Shown piece after piece: positions 57,861 through 64,000 of a stretch of DNA of 64,000 nucleotides. The notes under the pieces were generated by a model, which saw only the letters and a list, made by a program, of their open reading frames with translations, had not been told where the DNA came from and searched no databases. The stretch comes from Conus ventricosus (Eukaryota; Mollusca; Gastropoda; Neogastropoda; Conidae), in assembly GCA_018398815.1 (NCBI GenBank), contig JAFLJL010004111.1, positions 1 through 64,000 on the forward strand. The letters are read 5' to 3'. Made by a program: the position numbers and the translations under genes. How positions within the stretch are numbered: the first letter of the stretch is position 1; every line of letters begins with the position of its first letter.

Positions 57861-58559
57861 AAGGTGTTTATACTTTAGTTTATAGTCCAAGCACCCCCCC
57901 ACCAGGCCCCCCTGATATTGACTTATTATTTTTTTGATTAAATAAATATTTTGAGTAGAAAAGAAACTCAGCATGGATAAGATATATGAGGGTCCAGACG
58001 AATTTGGTTTGAAGCAATGCAAGAAGATTTTATTCAAGGCACTGTATGTTATGATTTAGAAGTCATTGATAAGCAAGCGTACGGGCCTAAGTGTTGCTCA
58101 TGCTATTCTCAAGTTCCGGCGTAAACTAACATAGACCACCGGTTTTAAAAGTAATGTTAGCTGTTGTAAATCGACTTTGTAAACAATAAATGAAGAAAAA
58201 TCTAGAAGTCTGGTCTCAACTAAAAAAAAAACAAAAGACTATTCTTTCCTCTAATGACGTAACACCCGGTTGGCAGACGACACTGCTTATCACAGTTTGA
58301 TGTGGCAGCCGAAAGAAGCTAAAATGAAGAGGCTCTGGTTGGTCAGAGGGCGAAGTTCTAGTAGATCAGATTAAACTGGCTAATATGCGCCGATTGTAGG
58401 AAGGTCTTACATATACACCATCCTCCACCCTCCCAAACCCCTACCCCCCCCCCACATTAGTTGCCAAAAAGAAGCAGTTTTAAACATAAAGAATACTGAC
58501 GACAATTGGTTTATTTGCGTGTGTTCTCGCAGGCCTGCATCATGCCGCAAAATACGCAG
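57861..58559. other. Gap between hydrophobic gene and polymerase start
   Basis: Conserved with 31.2-31.9 kb and with 11.4-12.1 kb in element 1, and includes segments coding DYSFL and GGQIKLANMRRL-like readings on the plus strand. It may be the C-terminal part of the hydrophobic protein or a separate small gene. A C run at 58.44-58.46 kb is probably technical. Confidence 0.35.
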
Positions 58560-59330
58560 AGAGAGTGTCTAAACCTATCACCCTTACATCAATGGTTCTT
58601 AACTTTTAGGTGGAATATCCCTTCCGTTTGCGTGGATTCCATTATCAGTTTGAAGAACAAATCCTACCCAATAACTGTTAATGTTACACCTGGGATGAGA
58701 AACAAATCTACAGGCGATTAAAGTGTCCAAGAACAGTCCAAACGATTAGCGAGCCAGACAAAAATCATGTTGATTACTACTAATGTTTTCACCAGCGGGG
58801 CTACGCATTACCACATTGAACGCACAAGGAGTCGATTATTGCGGCATTCTTCAAAGCAAAAAAAATAACAAGAATTCTGTAGAATATGTTTAACAAGAAT
58901 GCATCCGTTCCAGCCGCGCTTGGAACATAAGAAACATTGTATCGGCCCAGTTGACTGTAATACCAGAAACTAATTACCGCCCCCCCCGGATCTAAAGTTT
59001 GTTTTAGAACTGGAAACGACTGCCAAAGTCTCCATACGTAGTTTACGCGACTTCGAATCACTCTTTGTTCCTTATGAAGGGGCCAGCGCCACAAAAACTT
59101 CGAAAAACAGTCTTAATGGAGTAATCATCAGATTTGTTCCATTTGCCTTATTATTGTTAGGTCGGAGGCGCTCATTTCAACGCCAGAATTATACAGAGGA
59201 CAGATGCGGTAGAAGATTTTTACTGCGCATGCAGCCAGTGCGTAATGATTGTTCCTAATAATCTGATTTATCTGAATTCATGAGGACGCCTGAAGCCCAC
59301 GGGGTTATCACATTTTATGACTCCCATGTT
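58560..59330 (+). pseudogene. polB: DNA polymerase B, N-terminal fragment (element B)
   Basis: Mirror of 30.45-31.2 kb: upstream Cys/His-type region (58.80-58.92 kb, with FNKNASVPAALG) and the segment before and including the exonuclease motif region (59.04-59.08 kb). The polymerase is cut at about 59330, where the sequence jumps to DNA equivalent to 52.7 kb. Palm motifs A-C are therefore missing from this copy. Confidence 0.65.
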
Positions 59331-59978
59331 TTGTCTGTGTATTTTTAATTAAAATATCCACAACCCTGCCCACAAAACTAATTTTTTTAAACTGTAAATT
59401 ATTGGGAAGTTTTTGTAATAATTTCATAATCGCAATATGCAGCTTTCCCTGACGGAAGAGCTCTTAAAACGTTGGGGCCTTCCATCATATAAGTTTTCAT
59501 CAGTGCTTAGCTCATCCATATGAACATAGAGTAATGAATGTACTGCAAGATCGAGCGGACTTTCCCCCTCATAAGTAGTTTTGTTTGATGTAACATAAAT
59601 CTTTGAGCGTCCTGACTGTCAGTTGCAAAGCCTAACATTTTAGCTAGCTCGTTATCAAAATAGTAACTTGCTTCTTCAGGTTTGAATGTTAATATTGTTT
59701 TTAGATTTGCATTGTTAAGTTTGAGAGTAATGTCAAAGTTACTCATTGCTTCTTTTAGTGAGCAAAACCCGTAATAACCATCAGGTATTGTTAACTGGTG
59801 AACTACGTCGCTTCCCTTGGCATATTTTTTAATCTTATTATTCTTCTTGGTTTCAGTTATATTAAACATACGACTTTGTAGAATATTTCATGGAGTGCGA
59901 CCGTTTTGGTTCCGCAATCGTTCTCAACAGCATGTTCTAAAAACGAAGGACGGTCTTGAGTTGTTATTGTTACAAACA
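59330..59978 (-). CDS. IPDGYY-type small protein (element C)
   Basis: Cleanest copy. Start on the minus strand at 59976-59978 (MFVTITTQDRPSFLEHAV), a frameshift near 59.87 kb, then the frame 59507-59869 with VVHQLTIPDGYYGFCSLKEA, LKLNNANLKTIL and ELAKMLGF, and another shift near 59.63 kb. The pattern (IPDGYY, then a leucine/asparagine repeat, then MLGF) belongs to a widespread uncharacterised invertebrate family that I associate with polB-containing elements. No enzymatic motif is visible; a structural or virion role is inference. The 3' part is lost at the junction at 59330. Divergent from the next gene across 21 bp. Confidence 0.7.
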
Positions 59979-59999
59979 TTTTTTTAATGAAATAATAAA
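59979..59999. promoter_or_regulatory. 21-bp divergent gap, IPDGYY / structural genes (element C)
   Basis: TTTTTTTAATGAAATAATAA-type A/T gap between two start codons facing away from each other. About the same spacing in A (36351-36370) and B (53351-53369). Too short for two separate promoters, so a shared bidirectional start or transcripts beginning inside the neighbour are inferred. Confidence 0.4.
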
Positions 60000-61038
60000 A
60001 TGAGCGCGTTCAAATATACTAAAGATGCAAATATTCTGTTGGCCGCACTACAATCTTAAAAATATAGCAACTGATACTCTTGACTTGCTGTGACCCAGAC
60101 TGTCACTTTTCATAAAAAGGTGAGTACTCCATTAAGCAGATATCTTAACCCCCCTATTAAAAAAGACTACATCGCAAAAGTGTGGTTTAGTCATCCGATG
60201 CAGTTTTATCAGAACCAGTTAAACTTTGCCGTGTTTTGTGCATCAACTGGGTGTGGAGTGTCGTATGCTGATCATTTAAATCATCCTAATCCTTTGGTGA
60301 GGTCAGTGTACAGATTTCATTTTTATTACACCTTCAGACGTATTTTGACTGAACTGCAAGCGCCATTACCCAATGACAAACCGTTTATCCATTTAGCAAC
60401 AGAATAGACATGAAGGCTTTTGAAAGGATCTGTAATGAATTCAATATTAATGTTAAGACAGACTTTAGACAAAAGTCGGATCTTAATCATGGCTTAGGCA
60501 CCCCTTATTTTTGGGGCGTGCACAGAAAGTATAACTATGACTGGCATCCTCCTTACACATCTTTCTCTTCAGGCACAGGTGTTCACCTCGGGTCCATAGA
60601 GCAAGAGCATAAAACAGCATGGACAACATTTATCTTGGACACTTCTAAGGGCCTAACTAAAGCAGGAATAGAACGAATAAACGACTCTATTCGTACTTAC
60701 GTTTGGTGTTTGCTAGGTTCGCAAGCACAAGCGAGATCGAGCATAACTGATTCTTCTACTGGCCTTGATGCACAAAAACAGTACTTGGCAAATTTAGAGG
60801 ACGCCATTAATTCTACAGTTGATTTACCTTCAAGTATAAAAAGGTACCAAAATGTTTTACAATACGCAAGATCGAAAGTAGACTTTGCTGTTGGCACTGG
60901 TTTATACATGCTGCCTTCTGACCTCAGACTCCAGATAGGAACAATATAAACTACAATAATGAAATCCTTGTGGCAGGCAATGAACAGAAGGTCGGAAAAA
61001 ACGACATAAATTCTGGGCCAGTAATATTACAACAATAA
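60000..61038 (+). CDS. Conserved structural-type protein (element C, near intact)
   Basis: Start ATG 60000 (MSAFKYTKDANILLAALQS). After a shift near 60.06 kb the frame 60090-60407 carries RYLNPPIKKDYIAKVWFSHP, NFAVFCASTGCGVSYADH and VYRFHFYYTFRRIL. After a shift near 60.40 kb the frame 60410-60949 carries FERICNEFN, GTPYFWGVHRKYNYDW, GLTKAGIERINDSIRTYVW, LLGSQAQARS and VDFAVGTGLYMLPSDL. A last shift near 60.945 kb adds a short tail ending at 61038. Total about 340 residues, soluble, rich in aromatics. The family is recurrent and uncharacterised in invertebrate genomes beside polB, ATPase and capsid genes. A virion or capsid-assembly role is inference from its neighbours. The shifts look like single-base errors. 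Confidence 0.75.
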
Positions 61039-61177
61039 AAAAACACGATGACCCCCCAAGATTAAGTCTTCCAATCCCGAGGCCCAAAGTCCAAGACCGT
61101 TGAAGTAAAAAATAATGACATGAATATGAAAAGACAGCGCTTGTTCTTGGATTAACTGGCCTAGGATTACTCGGCCT

Positions 61178-62396
61178 TTATCTTACTAATATTAACCCAA
61201 CTATTAAGAGAACTAATGCCCATAAGTGCTCGGCCATAAAGCCAACTACTTTGCTTGCAGTAGACAAAAGCCAGCTCACGATACTCCTAATATACCAGGT
61301 AAAGAGTCTATAGCTTTACGGCTAATTTTTTTTAATAAATCCGCAGATGATCAAGCTGTTTGTTTACCCATGTTTTTATCAGGTGGAGGAGATGGCGATG
61401 GAGGCACTGAACTTTGCCTCCACCACCGCCTGTAATAGCCAACACCAGTGTACTTATTGCAAATCCTAAGGCCGTTATAACGCTTGCTAATGTGGACTCC
61501 TTGCTCTCTAAACAGCGTTCGTATTCGTTCTGCTAGCGTCGTGTCTTCATATAAAATTCTTTGGATAGTTTCTCTTATTCTGCTCACTTGAGTTCGTAAT
61601 TGTTCTCGGGTAGTAGACAACGCTTCTAGTCTTGCTGGTCTTTCTTCTTTAAGTTCATGTAGTCTTTGTTCTATTTTCTTTAACATCATGTTCTAAGTTG
61701 GCCTCGTTAGCCTCAGCGAGTTTTTTTTCTTCCTTTTCTATATCCTTATCTAGTTGAGTCAGTTTTGCTAAATTGTTTATTAATTCTCCTCTGAAGGTTC
61801 TTAAAGTACGATCAAGGGCTTTTAATTCTCTTATAGACGCTGTATTTCTTGCTTGGGCAGCGGCGGATCATTTATAGTTTTTAATGCTGTTTCTTCTTCT
61901 TCAGTGAGTTCTGCTTCTATTGCTTGATTTATTTCGCCCGCTGCTTGACTTAAATCTTCAGGTTCCATGTTTTGCTTTGGTTATCTGTTGGGAGTACTTG
62001 TTGTATGTTTTGAAGTCCAGCAACATCCTCCTCATCTAATTTTGGTTTAGTAAAGCAAGGCGATTTTGCTCGCTTGCACTGAGCCTTTGATTAATTGTAC
62101 CATGCTTACAAACTTGATGAGTTTAGTTTATACGTAAGCGGAACACGTTCTCCTTTGTCGTTTCTAAAATACAATGGTTATTTTTTAGTTCAAAATCATC
62201 GGGTATATAGTTTCGGGAGGTTCTTGTCTTAAACTTTGGTATAATGATCTGACCTTATCTTCTGTTAATTCACGCCTTTGCTGCCCTTCTTCTAATTCAT
62301 CCCGCAATGAGGGTCTAATTGATGCCGCTCAAAGGGGTATTACTCATGTCGTCTCAAGATCACGAATATCATAATCTCATCTTCAATTCCTGCCAT
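61178..62396 (-). CDS. Coiled-coil, proline-rich membrane protein (element C)
   Basis: Start on the minus strand at 62394-62396, stop at 61178-61180, about 400 residues with shifts. The best frame, 61351-61689, shows a coiled coil (LHELKEERPARLEALSTTRE, RIRETIQRILYEDTTLAERI) and the turn RTLFREQGV that leads into a hydrophobic segment. A glycine-rich link, the hinge PPSPSPPPDK and a hydrophobic C-terminus follow. Layout is helical stalk, membrane helix, hinge, membrane tail. The REQGV junction is a hallmark of an uncharacterised family I know from invertebrate polB elements. An envelope, internal-membrane or spike-anchor function is possible but unproven. Convergent with the structural gene (140 bp) and divergent from the capsid candidate (37 bp). 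Confidence 0.72.
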
Positions 62397-62433
62397 GTTT
62401 TTAAATAATTAACTTTTTATTTTATTTTATAAA
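62397..62433. promoter_or_regulatory. 37-bp divergent gap, coiled-coil / capsid genes (element C)
   Basis: TTTTTAAATAATTAACTTTT-type A/T-only gap between divergent start codons, with TATTTTATTTTATAAA next to the capsid ATG. Conserved in geometry in all four copies. Bidirectional promoter inferred. Confidence 0.45.
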
Positions 62434-63706
62434 ATGTCACAAGTATATGGCTCGATTCTTAACCCGCATAGAAAACTGAAAGAACCCCTTGGCGCGCAGG
62501 GAAATAAACGGAATATTACTGTTCCAAATAATCCATCTACTATTGATGCGGATCAAATTCTTTACTGTTAAATTTCCAGACCTAGGAGCGAATGAAGTGA
62601 TTGTGCAGGCTCTGCACGACTTACTTTCAAAATAGAACTCGCTTCAACAACACACCCAAAGAGATCAGTTGTCCAGAATTTGGGACGGGCAATCGTTAAG
62701 AAAATTTCTATAAAAACTGAGGGGCAAGAGTATTTTCTTTACACAATGCTGCACATTTTTTAACCTATTCTGATCTATGGCTAACCGCGAATGAAAGGAA
62801 GATCTTGCGTTTCAAGGAATCGGGAATGAAGAAGCACTAAAACTTAGAATAGACGCCGAACTAGGCCCAGATGCTAAAAGCAGCAAAAGGCTTTAGCCGT
62901 AAATGTTGCGTATGGAAATCGCTTTTCTATTCCCTTAGATTTTGAGTTGTTAAAGCGCATGCGCCATACTTTCAAGGAGCATTACAAGACAGATTGTCAT
63001 ACGAACTAACTTTTAATGAATACAAACGTGTTATTCTATCTACAGTACACCGAAGCAAAGTACAGCATTTCTGACATCACATTAGAGTTTGATGTTGTTA
63101 GCCACTCTAATTTAGTAAGGCTGATTGGGCAACAATATCAGTCAAAATTAGAAATATATTACGAAGGAGTGCGTCATCATACAACATATCCTAAAAGCAA
63201 GGCAGACACTATATGGAATTTTAATCTTAACTTCGCAGCAAGATCACTAAAGGTATTTTATTGCTGTGTGAAGATGAAGAACCATTTAAAAGAGCAAGTG
63301 AAAAGTTTATTAATCCAAAAATAACGAAAGTACAATGTTCGATTGAGGGTAGTCCTAACCAAATCTACGCTAACGGGCTTAGACCTTATCAGCATTTTGA
63401 CGAAATAAGAAATATTTTGGGGGGTGGGAGGGTAGAAGTCCAACAGCAGACCTTGTGTCTAAAGATCTACATCTTCACAGTGTTAGGCTTGACGATTATT
63501 TAACATCAAAAAACGGTTTATGGATTGACCTAAGGTCAACAGAGGATAATGAGTTGCATGGAAGTGGGAGAGAGGTTAAGAACGTAATAAACATTCAAAT
63601 TGAGAAAGAAAAAGATGTCGATAAACCACTTAATGTACATTTGTTTTTATTATATGATGCGCAGCTGAATATTGAAGATAACAGATTAAAAAAAGTAGTA
63701 TACTAA
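62434..63706 (+). CDS. Major capsid protein candidate, double jelly-roll type (element C)
   Basis: Start ATG 62434 (MSQVYGSILNPHRKL), stop TAA 63704-63706, about 425 residues once shifts are ignored. Readable blocks: ILTVKFPDLGANEVI (62.56-62.61 kb), IPLDFELL (62.92-62.95 kb), ITLEFDVVSHSNLVRL and QSKLEIYYEGVRHH in frame 63016-63324, FNLNFAARSLK (63.22-63.25 kb), KITKVQCSIEGSPNQIYANG and LRPYQHFDEI in frame 63261-63503, and GLWIDLRSTEDNELHGSGRE...LYDAQLNIEDNRL in frame 63455-63706. The beta-rich pattern and this block order match a family I regard as the capsid protein of Polinton/adintovirus-like elements of invertebrates. That is from memory, and a structure prediction would settle it. Breaks near 62.55, 62.63, 62.72, 63.25 and 63.45 kb. 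Confidence 0.68.
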
Positions 63707-63729
63707 ATTATTTTTTATTTTAAAAAAGC

Positions 63730-64000
63730 ATGTCTGTTGAGGTTTATCCAAAAGTACCTAATAGAAGAGATAGCAGGCAACATCGACTCCAGGGTCGTCT
63801 CTGCTGCTATAGAAGGCAACATTGACCCTAAGGCCGTCTCTGCTGTAAAAACCTTCAGATTAACAAACATTACACAAATGCTACAAAAACTAGAGCAGGA
63901 CCTTTCAAATACAGCAAAACCAAACGAAGGTATTCTGCTGCCTTTAATGCTGTTACATATGTCAATACTGGAGCATCGACTATAAGCGCCGTATCAGCAG
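63730..64000 (+). CDS. Hydrophobic/coiled-coil protein, N-terminal part (element C)
   Basis: Start ATG 63730 (MSVEVYPKVPNRRDS), 24 bp after the capsid stop and on the same strand, so probably co-transcribed. A shift near 63.76 kb leads to the frame 63737-63985 with NIDSRVVSAAIEGNIDPKAV, a direct internal repeat of an (I/V)EGNIDxxxVSA unit, then TNITQMLQKLEQDL, a short helix. Cut by the window edge. The continuation can be seen in element B. Confidence 0.6.

Larger units (their letters stand above)
30500..59330. repeat. Giant palindrome, arms of about 14 kb, axis near 45 kb
   Basis: Matching landmarks on the two arms have nearly constant coordinate sums: polymerase N-terminus 30.9/58.85, TIR 38.6/51.15, hairpin 38.69/51.05, LINE RT motif 41.95/48.04 (sums 89.7-90.0 kb). 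It contains elements A and B, both minisatellite arrays and both LINE copies. See findings for the real-versus-artefact question. Confidence 0.85.

Noticed and set aside
1..64000. tRNA and rRNA genes
   Set aside because: No cloverleaf or conserved rRNA sequence was noticed on reading; a covariance-model search was not possible here.

Overview
The window is non-coding-rich eukaryotic DNA, most likely from a marine invertebrate; the phylum cannot be fixed from this sequence. The evidence is Ty3/gypsy and non-LTR retrotransposon pol fragments, a 38-bp minisatellite, and integrated copies of a large virus-like DNA element. Nothing looks bacterial. The bases behave like unpolished single-molecule sequence: genes keep their family motifs but change frame every few dozen codons. 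Roughly 3.0-26.5 kb is worst, with inflated homopolymers; 59.3-64 kb is best, with long open frames. Many frameshifts are therefore probably technical, and coordinates of disrupted genes are approximate.

The dominant theme is one family of element of about 13-16 kb, present as several partial or rearranged copies. Reading towards the end that carries the ATPase, the order is: unresolved terminal part; protein-primed family B DNA polymerase; hydrophobic/coiled-coil protein; double-jelly-roll-type major capsid candidate; coiled-coil, proline-rich membrane protein; a conserved capsid-associated-type protein; a small conserved protein (IPDGYY motif); a further unknown protein; an A32-like packaging ATPase; terminal inverted repeat (TIR, about 90-100 bp); and a 91-nt imperfect terminal hairpin. 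This is a Polinton/adintovirus-like gene set. I could not see an integrase or a protease. The hairpins are the most novel point: their paired outer stems differ between copies by compensating changes, while a mismatch bubble and a 13-nt loop stay fixed, and the two ends of one element carry the same variant.

Layout: 1-448, ATPase end of an element lying to the left. 449-2659, Ty3/gypsy pol and putative 3' LTR. 2660-19155, the only copy with both ends (element 1, very low quality). 19156-21290, a spacer with a LINE reverse transcriptase. 21291-25580, the non-ATPase end of a second copy. 25581-26555, an inverted ATPase end. 26556-38738, most of a copy ending in ATPase, TIR and hairpin (element A). 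38739-51004, minisatellite and LINE arranged as mirror images. 51005-59330, element B, the mirror of A. 59330-64000, element C, which repeats B from the IPDGYY gene onward and is the cleanest copy.

From about 30.5 to 59.3 kb the sequence is one palindrome of about 28 kb with its axis near 45 kb. This may be a real inverted duplication or a fold-back read artefact. Within the element, two gene pairs are divergent from intergenic gaps of about 21 and 37 bp, which suggests compact bidirectional promoters. Polymerase, ATPase, capsid candidate and terminal hairpins together describe a viral replication and packaging module, probably replicating from protein-primed or self-primed ends.
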